Positions 52,860 through 60,965 of a DNA stretch of 64,000 nucleotides are shown here, in pieces. Each line of letters opens with the position of its first letter. The first letter of the stretch is position 1. Source of the stretch: Marivita sp965656765 (GTDB taxonomy: Bacteria > Pseudomonadota > Alphaproteobacteria > Rhodobacterales > Rhodobacteraceae); contig NZ_CBFHLV010000004.1 of NCBI RefSeq assembly GCF_965656765.1, positions 1 through 64,000 of the forward strand, in the 5' to 3' direction. Under the pieces are notes generated by a model that saw nothing but the letters and a program-made list of their open reading frames with translations, did no database searches and was not told where the DNA came from. The position numbers were made by a program, and so were the translations under genes.

Positions 52860-54405
52860 AATGGGCTTTCGCTTCATAAAGTGTGTCGACACTGATTTCC
52901 TGCACGCCACGTTCAGACGCGAAGGTTTCGGTGTTCCGCTTGGCTTTGCCGCGCACGAAAAACGGGATTTTCTTGAGTTCTTTTTCAGCGGCGGGCAGCC
53001 AGACAATCTCGACCGGGCCAGTGTTCGCTTGGGCCGTTTCAGGTACAACAGTCTCTGTTTCGGACGGCGAATTGATACCCATCTCGCGCAGCTTGGCCTT
53101 GTGGCCGTGGTGGCTGGCACCTGCATCGTCATGGAATTCAAAATCTTCGCGGAACATGGTCAGAAGGTGCTCTTCAAGACCCATAACCAGTGGGTGGACC
53201 CACGTGTCAAAAATCACATTAGCGCCTTCGATCCCCATTTGGGGCGAATACCGCGCGGGAAAATCTTGCACATGTACGGGTGCAGAAATGACGGCGCATG
53301 GAATGCCCAGCCGTTTGCCGATATGACGTTCCATCTGAGTACCGAGGATCATCTCAGGCGCCAGTTCTTCGATCCGACGTTCGACTTCGAGATAATCATC
53401 AGTGATGAGTGCTTCGACGCCGAATTCCTGAGCCGTTGCGCGAAGCATCCGAGCTTGTTCGCGGTTGTAACAGCCCATGCCGACCACTTCGAAACCCATC
53501 TCATCGCGGGCAATGCGGGCGCAGGCGGCAACATGGGTGCCGTCACCAAAAAGGAACACGCGTTTGCCAGTCAAATAGGTGCTGTCTACGCTGGCAGAGT
53601 ACCAAGGCAAGCGCAGACGACTATCGTCCAATACAGGCTCGACCCCAGCGATTTGGGCGACTTCTTTGACGAAATCGCGGGTTGCACCAACACCGATAGG
53701 AACCACTTTGGTATAGGGCTGGTCAAACTCGCGCTCCATGTAGCGCGCTGCGGTTTCGGCCGTTTCGGGATACATAAGAACGTTGAAATGCGCTTGACCC
53801 ATCTTGGCGATCTCGGACGGTGACGCAGGCATCGGGGCCGTGACATTCACTTCGATGCCCATATCCATGAGCAAGCCTGTCACTTCGACAATGTCATCGC
53901 GGTGTCGGAAACCAAGGCCAGTTGGGCCAATCAGGTTAGCTGTGACGCGCGCAGTCTTTTTCATGGGCTTGGCGAGGGCCTTGACGATTTGATAAAACGT
54001 CTCGTCCGCGCCAAAATTTTCTTTGCGCTGGTAGCTGGGCAGCTCAAGCGGAATGGCCGGGATCGGCAGGCCAAGCGTTTCGGAAAGACCGCCGGGGTCG
54101 TCCTGGATAAGTTCGGCCGTGCAAGACGCACCGACGATCATCGCTTCGGGCTTAAACCGCTCATAGGCGGCCATGGCGGCGTCTTTGAAAAGATACGCTG
54201 TGTCCGCGCCCAGATCACGCGCCTGAAACGTGGTGTAAGTTACCGGCGGGCGATGGTTGCGGCGTTCGATCATAGTGAACAGTAAGTCCGCATATGTGTC
54301 GCCCTGTGGGGCGTGCAGAACGTAGTGCAAGCCGGTCATACCGGTTGCGACACGCATTGCGCCGACATGCGGTGGACCTTCGTATGTCCAGACGGTGAGC
54401 TTCAT
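52849..54405 (-). CDS. bchB: Light-independent protochlorophyllide reductase subunit B
   Basis: 518-residue NifK-like subunit that forms the catalytic heterotetramer with BchN. It begins MKLTVWTYEGPPHVGAMRVATGM. Conserved pieces are GASCTAELIQDDPGGLSETL, the cluster and substrate region ALITDDYLEVERRI, and GTQMERHIGKRLGIPCAVISAPVHVQDFPARYSPQMG. A C-terminal protochlorophyllide-reductase helix domain ends VDTLYEAKAHYAR. The start overlaps the bchN stop by ATGA. Confidence 0.97.
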   Translation of the reverse strand: MKLTVWTYEGPPHVGAMRVATGMTGLHYVLHAPQGDTYADLLFTMIERRNHRPPVTYTTFQARDLGADTAYLFKDAAMAAYERFKPEAMIVGASCTAELIQDDPGGLSETLGLPIPAIPLELPSYQRKENFGADETFYQIVKALAKPMKKTARVTANLIGPTGLGFRHRDDIVEVTGLLMDMGIEVNVTAPMPASPSEIAKMGQAHFNVLMYPETAETAARYMEREFDQPYTKVVPIGVGATRDFVKEVAQIAGVEPVLDDSRLRLPWYSASVDSTYLTGKRVFLFGDGTHVAACARIARDEMGFEVVGMGCYNREQARMLRATAQEFGVEALITDDYLEVERRIEELAPEMILGTQMERHIGKRLGIPCAVISAPVHVQDFPARYSPQMGIEGANVIFDTWVHPLVMGLEEHLLTMFREDFEFHDDAGASHHGHKAKLREMGINSPSETETVVPETAQANTGPVEIVWLPAAEKELKKIPFFVRGKAKRNTETFASERGVQEISVDTLYEAKAHYAR

Positions 54406-55688
54406 TCTGCCGCCTCCAACTTGAGGAGGTCACGGCGACGCACTGGTCGCGAGAAGAGACCGGCGAGATCACCTGCTTGCTCGTAAAAATGCACCGGAGT
54501 GAAAACCAATTCGATGGCCCACTTGGTGGTGAGACCTTCAGCTTCAAGCGGATTGGCAAGACCGAGACCGCAGACCGTCAGATCCGGACGTGCGGCCCGG
54601 CAACGATCAAGCTGCTTGTCCACGTCCTGACCTTCGGCAATCGTTGGGCCTTCGGACAACAGATCGAGGTCGGGAGCCATGACGGTTTTGTGGATGAACG
54701 GCGCTCCGACTTCGACGGCGTCCATACCGCATTCGCGTGTCAAGAAACGCGCAAGAGGGATTTCCAACTGGCTGTCCGGGAAGAAGAAGACAGACTTCCC
54801 GCGCAGAGCCTCAGATGCTTGTGCAACAGCTTTTCGCGCACGTGCGCGAGGCGCGTCAGTAACCTCGGCAAATTTGGCGTCGGATACACCGAACTGATCG
54901 GCAATCGCGCGGAGCCATTGGGTTGTCCCCTCTTCGCCAAACGGGAACGGGGCCGCGATGTGCTGTGCATGACGGCGCTGCAGAGCTTCGTGTGTGTCGT
55001 TCAAGAATGGCTGTGTCAGCGCATAGAGCGTGTTCGGACCGATACCGTATTCATCGTTCACGCGCGAAGCAGGAAGAACACGGATCGGGCCAACACCCAT
55101 CGCCTCCAAAAGACCGACCGCCTGCTCCTCGACAACATCGGGTAGTGCTCCAACCAAAAGCAGCTCTCGCGCGTCAGTATTCGGCATCACTGGAACCATC
55201 GCAGCCAAACATGCATCTTCGCCTTGAGTGAACGTCGTTTCGATGCCGGACCCAGAATAGCTGAGCACACGCACATTCGGCGCAAACTGCGCGCTCATCC
55301 GTTCGGCAGCCTTCGCAAGATCAAGCTTGATCACTTCAGACGGACAAGAGCCGACAAGGAACAACTGCTTAATGTCGGGGCGACGTTCGAGCAATTCGCT
55401 GACCACACGGTCAAGCTCTTGCTGTGCGTCAGCCATCCCGGCGAGATCGGTTTCCTCCAGGATTGCCGTCGCGAAACGGGGTTCGGCAAAAATCATCACG
55501 CCAGCGGCGGATTGCAGAAGATGGGCACACGTGCGGCTTCCAATGACAAGGAAAAACGCATCCTGCATCTTTCGGTGCAGCCAGATAATTCCGGTAAGGC
55601 CACAGAAGACCTCGTGCTGACCACGCTCTTTCAGAACTGGTGTACTGGAACAGCCGCGCGAAGGAGGGGGAGTGAATTGCTCGGTCAT
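54402..55688 (-). CDS. bchN: Light-independent protochlorophyllide reductase subunit N
   Basis: 428-residue NifD-like subunit. Cluster cysteines occur in HEVFCGLTGIIWLH, SRTCAHLLQSAAG and FLVGSCPSEVIKLDL, matching the three BchN ligands. The frame opens 70 codons earlier at 55898, but ATG 55688 (MTEQFTPPPSRG) overlaps the bchF stop as ATGA and fits the family, so the earlier part is not counted. Confidence 0.96.
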   Translation of the reverse strand: MTEQFTPPPSRGCSSTPVLKERGQHEVFCGLTGIIWLHRKMQDAFFLVIGSRTCAHLLQSAAGVMIFAEPRFATAILEETDLAGMADAQQELDRVVSELLERRPDIKQLFLVGSCPSEVIKLDLAKAAERMSAQFAPNVRVLSYSGSGIETTFTQGEDACLAAMVPVMPNTDARELLLVGALPDVVEEQAVGLLEAMGVGPIRVLPASRVNDEYGIGPNTLYALTQPFLNDTHEALQRRHAQHIAAPFPFGEEGTTQWLRAIADQFGVSDAKFAEVTDAPRARARKAVAQASEALRGKSVFFFPDSQLEIPLARFLTRECGMDAVEVGAPFIHKTVMAPDLDLLSEGPTIAEGQDVDKQLDRCRAARPDLTVCGLGLANPLEAEGLTTKWAIELVFTPVHFYEQAGDLAGLFSRPVRRRDLLKLEAAE

Positions 55689-56194
55689 GCGGTGGCCTCG
55701 TCGGTGATGTGGGTTTCGCTTGCCTGAAGACGGGCGACACGCAATTTCCACAGAAACTGGCCAGCGTTGACGACGTAGGCAGCATAAGCTGCGAGAGCGA
55801 GCAACATCTCTTCGGTTGGGCTTAGGGCAGCCGTCCAAAGGGCCCAAACATAGGCAAGGTGCAGCGCAATCACGAGGAAGGAAAAGACATCCTCCCAAAA
55901 GAATGCTGGCGCAAACAGGTACTGGCCGAACACGACTTTTTCCCAGATCGCACCAGTCACCATGATAGTCAGCAAGAAGACCGTCTTGATCAGGATCGAC
56001 AAAGTGGCCGCGTCATAGCCCGCGCCAGTCAACAGATACCGGACGACAAGACCTAAAGAGATCAGAAACGCCAAGAACTGCAGCGGCGCGAGCACTCCTT
56101 GGATTGTTGTCCAAATACTGTTGTCCCGGCGTGCGCGCTGTTCCTCTGTATAGAGAAACACTGGTTTTCCAGCGGCGCGTTGCGTTCCTGCCAT
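55685..56194 (-). CDS. bchF: 2-vinyl bacteriochlorophyllide hydratase
   Basis: 169-residue membrane protein that hydrates the C3 vinyl group during bacteriochlorophyll a synthesis. It has about four helices (VLAPLQFLAFLISLGLVVRYLL, TLSILIKTVFLLTIMVTGAIWEKVVFG, VFSFLVIALHLAYVWALW, MLLALAAYAAYVVNAG). It is the first gene of the long minus-strand operon. The frame opens at 56251, but that codon lies inside a PpsR operator and the -35 hexamer. ATG 56194 (MAGTQRAAGKPVFLYTEEQ) fits the promoter and family length. Its stop overlaps bchN. Confidence 0.93.
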   Translation of the reverse strand: MAGTQRAAGKPVFLYTEEQRARRDNSIWTTIQGVLAPLQFLAFLISLGLVVRYLLTGAGYDAATLSILIKTVFLLTIMVTGAIWEKVVFGQYLFAPAFFWEDVFSFLVIALHLAYVWALWTAALSPTEEMLLALAAYAAYVVNAGQFLWKLRVARLQASETHITDEATA

Positions 56195-56221
56195 GTCTTC
56201 GATTCCGTCCTTGTTCCCTAA

Positions 56222-56263
56222 AAAGTAGCTGCTGCTCAGGCCAAGTGTCAACTAAAACTTACA
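56222..56263 (-). promoter_or_regulatory. bchF promoter with overlapping PpsR box
   Basis: On the minus strand, a perfect -35 TTGACA (56251-56246) and a -10-like TACTTT (56227-56222) are separated by 18 bases. Transcription would begin near 56215, about 20 bases before the bchF ATG. The palindrome TGT-N12-ACA at 56246-56263 covers the -35 hexamer, so PpsR binding would block RNA polymerase. Confidence 0.7.
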
Positions 56264-56390
56264 CTCTAGCGCCAAGGCCTGACAGATACCGGAAAAACGG
56301 TGCCGATTCTCAAAAACCTACAAAAAATAGCGATTTTTAGGTGATTTTTTTGGCTTTACGGCCTTGAAAGAAAAGCCTAACGGAGATCAG

Positions 56391-56408
56391 TGTCAATTAT
56401 CTTTGACA
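56391..56408. promoter_or_regulatory. PpsR box 2 (bchF-ppaA intergenic)
   Basis: TGTCAATTATCTTTGACA matches TGT-N12-ACA, and its arms are extended (TGTCAA/TTGACA). It therefore contains a perfect TTGACA on each strand, so it can serve as or cover divergent -35 elements. Confidence 0.75.
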
Positions 56409-56436
56409 TTATGGGTCAAGAATCAGAGACTAGAGA

Positions 56437-56454
56437 TGTCTGATATGCCTGACA
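56437..56454. promoter_or_regulatory. PpsR box 3 (upstream of ppaA)
   Basis: TGTCTGATATGCCTGACA matches TGT-N12-ACA, 46 bases after the start of box 2 and 34 bases before the ppaA ATG. It probably lies in or just after the ppaA core promoter. Confidence 0.7.
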
Positions 56455-56488
56455 TGTGTCGCGCATTATCGGTTACGAGGGTTTGACA

Positions 56489-57274
56489 ATGGCAAACGAC
56501 CATACCGACGATCGCGCGTCCTCCGATGAAAGTCGGCTGGATATTTCCGCTTTAGCGTCCACCGTGCTGTCTGTCTTGAGTGACAAAGGCGAAGAGGGCG
56601 CGCAGACAATTCGAAGCAGCGTTGTACAGAAACTGGTAGATGTCGCACTGCAACCGGGTGCGTTCAATTCAGAAGCGCTGCTTGATGATCTCAAGGACCG
56701 TCGCATTAGCGCAGACCAGATCGTAGACATCTACATCCCGCAGGCCGCCCGCGAAATGGGTCGGATGTGGTCTGAGGATGTGATTGGCTTTGCAAAGGTG
56801 ACAATCGCAACGGCCCGCCTTCAAGGGCTTCTGACCATGCTGGCACCGCCTTGGGCCGCCAAGCCTTCCGAGGTTGCCAACGGGTTCAACGTTTTGTTGT
56901 TACTGCAGGGCAATGACAGCCACACTCTGGGGCCGCATGTTGCCACAGCACAGATGCGGCGCGCGGGTGCATCTGTTAGAATTTTGTTTGGTGCGCGCGA
57001 CGATACCGTTGTGAGGACGCTGTCAGAAGAAAGCTACGATATGGTGCTGTTTTCCGGTTCTCGCCCGGACGCGCTTGCATCAATCGCAAAGTTGGTTAAA
57101 CGCATTAGAACCGGGGTCTTGGCGCCCCCGCCGCTGGTTCTGGGAGGTATTGTTCTGAACCTCGCGGACGGTGTCAAAGAGAAGACTGATGTCGATCTGG
57201 TGACAAACGATGTGAAGGTTGCACTTAAACTGTGCGAAAAGAACAAATCCAGAAGCAGGTCTTTGACGCGGTAA
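56489..57274 (+). CDS. ppaA: PpaA/AerR-type cobalamin-binding antirepressor
   Basis: 261-residue regulator related to AerR/PpaA, with a B12-binding-like fold (SCHIC). A helical region (about 20-110, IYIPQAAREMGRMWSEDVIGFAKVTIATARLQGLL) precedes a flavodoxin-like part with GNDSHTLGPHVATAQMRRAGASVRILFGA, where the histidine is the likely cobalamin ligand. Homologues bind vitamin B12 in light and counter PpsR/CrtJ. The ATG at 56489 follows GAGGG; an upstream GTG (56456) abuts a PpsR box and is less likely. The stop overlaps the ppsR start (TAATG). Confidence 0.88.
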   Translation: MANDHTDDRASSDESRLDISALASTVLSVLSDKGEEGAQTIRSSVVQKLVDVALQPGAFNSEALLDDLKDRRISADQIVDIYIPQAAREMGRMWSEDVIGFAKVTIATARLQGLLTMLAPPWAAKPSEVANGFNVLLLLQGNDSHTLGPHVATAQMRRAGASVRILFGARDDTVVRTLSEESYDMVLFSGSRPDALASIAKLVKRIRTGVLAPPPLVLGGIVLNLADGVKEKTDVDLVTNDVKVALKLCEKNKSRSRSLTR

Positions 57275-58695
57275 TGAATACGAGTGGGTCCAGTTTCTGG
57301 AGCAGCGGCTCCGTGCCACTTATCGACGCCGAAGTTCTGTCGAGCATCATTACAGTTGCGTCCGATATTGCGCTGGTTGTGTCTGGCGGTGGCAAAGTCC
57401 TGTCCGTTTTGATCAATCCTAACGAGACTTCATTTGGCAAGTTGAACCATTGGGAGGGCCGCCCTCTCATGGAGTTCCTGACACGTGAAAGCTGCCCCAA
57501 GATTGAAGCCGTCATGGAAGCGATGGAAAAAGGCGAAACGCCATCGCGATCCGTTGAGCTTAACCATTCGGACAACGCTGTTTGGGAATTCCCGGTCAGA
57601 TATAGTTTCCACCCATTCGGGTCGGATGGATCATTTTTGATGCTTGGCCGCGACTTGCGGCCTATTGCTGAAACTCAGCAACAGCTTGTCCAGGCGCAGA
57701 TGTCCCTTGAACAGGGCTATGAAGCACGCCGTGAATTCGATGCCCGCTATCGCCTTCTGTTGCGGACAGTGCGGGACAGCATCGTGTTTGTTTCGGTCAA
57801 TGACGGGAAAATCAAAGACCTGAACGATCCCGCCGCCGCGCTGTTGCAGTCATCGCGGGAAGATCTGATTGGTTCTTCCTTTGCGCAGGAATTTCGGGAC
57901 AAACGGCCCGAAGAATTCACCGAAGCGCTGATCAATGCGTCAATTTCCGAAAGCAACTCTGGCCTAGAGGTACAGTCGCGCCGCGGACGTCAGCGCGTGT
58001 TGGTCACACCACAAGTTTTCCGTGCTGCGGGTGAACGGATCCTGATCTGCCGCCTGACCACTGCCGATGAAGCTGTTGCGCGGTTTGATAATCTGTCGAA
58101 CAACCTCGCGTCCGTTTTTGAAAAAGGTTCCGACGCCATCATCTTTACCACGGCTACTGGTGTTATTGAGGCGTGCAACGACGCATTCCTCGATCTGGTG
58201 GACGCTGCCCATACCGCCGATGTTCGTGGTCGGAGCTTTTCTGACTTCCTCGGTCGCGGTCAAATCGACATGAGTGTTCTGGTCGAAAACGCACGTCGCA
58301 CCGGACAGATGCGGATGTATTCCACCAAGCTTTTGAACGATTTTGGTGCAAAGACTCCCGTTGAAATGTCTGTCACTTATTTCGAAGATCGCAGTGAACC
58401 AACACTTGGTTTTGTCATCCGGGACATCAGCCGAGTCGATGCGATGCGCAAAGCGCCGCTTCAGACCAGTGAGGAATCAAGCCGCAACGTGATGGAGCTG
58501 GTAGGTTCTGCCACTTTGAAAGAAATCGTGTCAGAAACTACCGATGTCGTTGAAAAGATGTGCATCGAAACGGCCGTCAGCTTGACCCGGAACAATCGGG
58601 TCGCAGCAGCCGAGATGTTGGGGCTATCCCGTCAAAGCCTTTATGTGAAGCTGCGTAAGTATGGGCTTCTTAACAAGGATGGTGACGGCGACTAA
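57274..58695 (+). CDS. ppsR: Transcriptional repressor PpsR (CrtJ)
   Basis: 473-residue redox/light-responsive repressor of photosynthesis genes. It has an N-terminal region plus PAS domains (VASDIALVVSGGGKVLSVLINP, RLLLRTVRDSIVFVSVNDGKIKDLN, VFEKGSDAIIFTTATGVIEACNDAFLDLV). A C-terminal Fis-type helix-turn-helix (NNRVAAAEMLGLSRQSLYVKLRKYGLL) recognises TGT-N12-ACA. A cysteine sits just before the helix-turn-helix (EKMCIETAV), as in PpsR/CrtJ redox switches. ATG 57274 shares a base with the ppaA stop. PpsR boxes flank the gene pair, implying autoregulation. Confidence 0.95.
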   Translation: MNTSGSSFWSSGSVPLIDAEVLSSIITVASDIALVVSGGGKVLSVLINPNETSFGKLNHWEGRPLMEFLTRESCPKIEAVMEAMEKGETPSRSVELNHSDNAVWEFPVRYSFHPFGSDGSFLMLGRDLRPIAETQQQLVQAQMSLEQGYEARREFDARYRLLLRTVRDSIVFVSVNDGKIKDLNDPAAALLQSSREDLIGSSFAQEFRDKRPEEFTEALINASISESNSGLEVQSRRGRQRVLVTPQVFRAAGERILICRLTTADEAVARFDNLSNNLASVFEKGSDAIIFTTATGVIEACNDAFLDLVDAAHTADVRGRSFSDFLGRGQIDMSVLVENARRTGQMRMYSTKLLNDFGAKTPVEMSVTYFEDRSEPTLGFVIRDISRVDAMRKAPLQTSEESSRNVMELVGSATLKEIVSETTDVVEKMCIETAVSLTRNNRVAAAEMLGLSRQSLYVKLRKYGLLNKDGDGD

Positions 58696-58758
58696 AGCCG
58701 CTCTGACACCCTTTTTATGACAATTTGTCCTGTCTGTTTTGCTTGATGTGAATCGATT

Positions 58759-58776
58759 TGTCGTGTCTAGTTGACA
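58759..58776. promoter_or_regulatory. PpsR box directly upstream of the bchG start
   Basis: TGTCGTGTCTAGTTGACA matches TGT-N12-ACA and ends one base before the bchG ATG. Confidence 0.65.
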
Positions 58777-58777
58777 C

Positions 58778-59683
58778 ATGACTGTCAGCGTAAGTTTACA
58801 CCAAGATCGCTATCCGGCCCCTTCGGCCATGTTAGAGCTGATCAAACCCGTCACGTGGTTCCCGCCAATGTGGGCCTATGCGTGCGGTGCTATCGCCTCG
58901 GGTGTGGCGATTACTGAACATCTGGGACTTCTGATCGTCGGGGTGATCCTCGCTGGTCCAGTTGTCTGTGGCATGAGCCAGGCTGCCAATGATTGGTGTG
59001 ATCGGCATGTCGATGCAATCAACGAACCCAATCGCCCGATCCCATCTGGCCGAATTCCAGGTCGGTGGGGTCTTTGGATCGCCCTCGCTATGTCGGTACT
59101 ATCGCTTGCGCTGGGTGCTCTTTTGGGAACATGGGGCTTTATTGCCACCGTAGTTGGCGTGATCGCGGCTTGGGCCTATTCGGTTGAACCAGTTCGTCTC
59201 AAGAAATCCGGCTGGTTTGGTCCGGGCTTGGTTGGCCTGTCCTATGAATCTCTGCCTTGGTTCACTGGCGCTGCCGTTCTCAGCCAAACGCTCCCCTCTG
59301 GGCCGATCATCCTGATCGCGCTTTTGTATGGGATTGGTGCACATGGCATCATGACCTTGAATGATTTCAAAGCGCTAGAGGGTGACGCCCAAATGGGAGT
59401 GAATTCCCTTCCGGTGACGCTTGGCCCCGAAAAGGCGGCCAAGGTCGCATGTATCGTTATGATTGTTCCGCAAATCTTTGTGATCCTTGCGCTTGCGAAA
59501 TGGGAACAGTCCACACATGCCGCCATCGTCCTAATGCTGCTGCTTGGCCAGCTTTGGGCGATGTCTGTCATGCTCAAAGATCCGAAAGCCAAAGCGCCTT
59601 GGTACAATGCGACCGGCGTTCTCATGTACGTATCGGGCATGATGGTGTCGGCGTTTGCGCTTCGCGCCGTAGGAGTGTTCTGA
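58778..59683 (+). CDS. bchG: Bacteriochlorophyll synthase (geranylgeranyl/phytyl transferase)
   Basis: 301-residue UbiA-type prenyltransferase that esterifies bacteriochlorophyllide with the isoprenoid tail. It starts MTVSVSLHQDRYPAPSAMLELIKPVTWFPPMWAYACG. The Mg-diphosphate motif NDWCDRHVDAINEPNRPIPSGRIPG and the second site LNDFKALEGDAQMGVNSLPVTLG are intact. About nine helices are expected. The start is supported by family similarity even though a PpsR box runs into the first codons. The stop overlaps the next gene (TGATG). Confidence 0.95.
   Translation: MTVSVSLHQDRYPAPSAMLELIKPVTWFPPMWAYACGAIASGVAITEHLGLLIVGVILAGPVVCGMSQAANDWCDRHVDAINEPNRPIPSGRIPGRWGLWIALAMSVLSLALGALLGTWGFIATVVGVIAAWAYSVEPVRLKKSGWFGPGLVGLSYESLPWFTGAAVLSQTLPSGPIILIALLYGIGAHGIMTLNDFKALEGDAQMGVNSLPVTLGPEKAAKVACIVMIVPQIFVILALAKWEQSTHAAIVLMLLLGQLWAMSVMLKDPKAKAPWYNATGVLMYVSGMMVSAFALRAVGVF
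58783..58800. promoter_or_regulatory. PpsR box overlapping the bchG coding start
   Basis: TGTCAGCGTAAGTTTACA matches TGT-N12-ACA. It lies within codons 2-8 of bchG, 24 bases after the previous box, giving a closely spaced pair suited to cooperative tetramer binding. Confidence 0.6.
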
Positions 59684-60963
59684 TGACCTTGGGTTGGCTG
59701 GCTATTGTCCGTTTGGGTCTGGTTCAGATGGCCCTTGGGGCCATTGTTGTTCTGACAACATCGACCCTAAACCGTCTCATGGTCGTTGAACTGGCGCTTC
59801 CCGCCGTTCTGCCTGGCATGCTTGTCGGGTTACACTATGGTATCCAAATCACCCGTCCCAACTGGGGATTCCTGTCAGACAAAGGCGGCAATCGCACCCG
59901 ATGGATCCTGCGGGGCATGGTCATCCTTGCGGCTGGCGGAGTTCTGGCTGCAATGGGTGTGGTCAAGATGGAGGCCAGCTATTCGCTGGGTCTGGCGATG
60001 TCGGTTCTCGCCTATGCTCTGATCGGCCTTGGGGCCGGTGCTGCCGGAACGTCCGTCCTCGCACTTCTCGCAACCGCAACCGCACCGCACCGCCGCGCAG
60101 CTGCTGCCACGATCACTTGGCTCATGATGATCTTTGGCATCGCGATGACCGCTGGTGTGGTCGGGCAACTGCTTGACCCGTACACACCCGCTGTCCTGAT
60201 CCGTGTTGTGTCCGGCGTCGCTTTGGCCGCGCTTGCGATCACGGTTCTGGCTACGTGGCGCATCGAGCGTGGCGTCGAAGCCGCGTCCGAGCCTGACCCC
60301 GTTCCCTTCCGTGAAGGGCTGGCCGAAGTTTGGGCCGAACCGAAGGCACGGCTGTTTACCATCTTCGTCTTCCTGTCGATGACCGCGTATTTCATGCAAG
60401 AATTGATCTTGGAACCCTATGCGGGTCTCGTCTTTGGCTTCACCCCCGGCGAAAGCACAACATTGTCCGGCATTCAGAATGGCGGAGTGTTCCTTGGAAT
60501 GCTCACCGTTGGGATCGCGGCGACTGCGCTACGGTTCGGATGCCTGCGTAATTGGGTCATTGGCGGTTGCCTTGGATCCGCGGCCAGCCTGTGTGTCATC
60601 GCCATTCTTGGCGGCTATGCCCGACAAGAAACCCTGTTACCCGCCGTTTTTGCGCTTGGCTTTTTCAACGGCGCATTTGCTGTTGCCGCCATCGGTTCAA
60701 TGATGGCGCTTGCCGGCGAAGGCCGGGAAAAACGCGAAGGCACGCGCATGGGCCTTTGGGGTGCTGCGCAGGCGATTGCTGCAGGTTTCGGCGGGCTGAC
60801 TGGTGCCGCCGCCGCAGACGTGATGCGGACCCTGACCACCGACGCACCGGCCTTTGGGGCCGTCTTTGTCTTTGAAGCCGGGTTGTTCCTGTGCGCTGCC
60901 TTTATGGCCTTGCGCATTATGGAAGGCAGCCCCGCACAAGCCGAACTGATCGCAGGAGAGTGA
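59683..60963 (+). CDS. PucC/LhaA-family MFS protein (Orf428 type)
   Basis: 426-residue protein with about 12 helices, equivalent in position to Rhodobacter orf428 between bchG and bchP. Family signature: LGLVQMALGAIVVLTTSTLNRLMVVELALPAVLPGMLVGLHYGIQ and DKGGNRTRWILRGM. Later MQELILEPYAGLVFGFTPGESTTLSG parallels LhaA. It is a second PucC-like protein in this cluster besides LhaA and may handle bacteriochlorophyll delivery. ATG 59683 shares one base with the bchG stop (TGATG); the longer frame from 59449 is shadow sequence. Confidence 0.88.
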   Translation: MTLGWLAIVRLGLVQMALGAIVVLTTSTLNRLMVVELALPAVLPGMLVGLHYGIQITRPNWGFLSDKGGNRTRWILRGMVILAAGGVLAAMGVVKMEASYSLGLAMSVLAYALIGLGAGAAGTSVLALLATATAPHRRAAAATITWLMMIFGIAMTAGVVGQLLDPYTPAVLIRVVSGVALAALAITVLATWRIERGVEAASEPDPVPFREGLAEVWAEPKARLFTIFVFLSMTAYFMQELILEPYAGLVFGFTPGESTTLSGIQNGGVFLGMLTVGIAATALRFGCLRNWVIGGCLGSAASLCVIAILGGYARQETLLPAVFALGFFNGAFAVAAIGSMMALAGEGREKREGTRMGLWGAAQAIAAGFGGLTGAAAADVMRTLTTDAPAFGAVFVFEAGLFLCAAFMALRIMEGSPAQAELIAGE

Positions 60964-60965
60964 CC

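Noticed and set aside
56195..56251. bchF start at 56251
   Set aside because: That codon lies inside the -35 hexamer and PpsR box 1; the later ATG at 56194 fits family length.
59449..59682. N-terminal extension of the PucC-like protein
   Set aside because: It lies wholly inside bchG in another frame; the start overlapping the bchG stop is the normal one.
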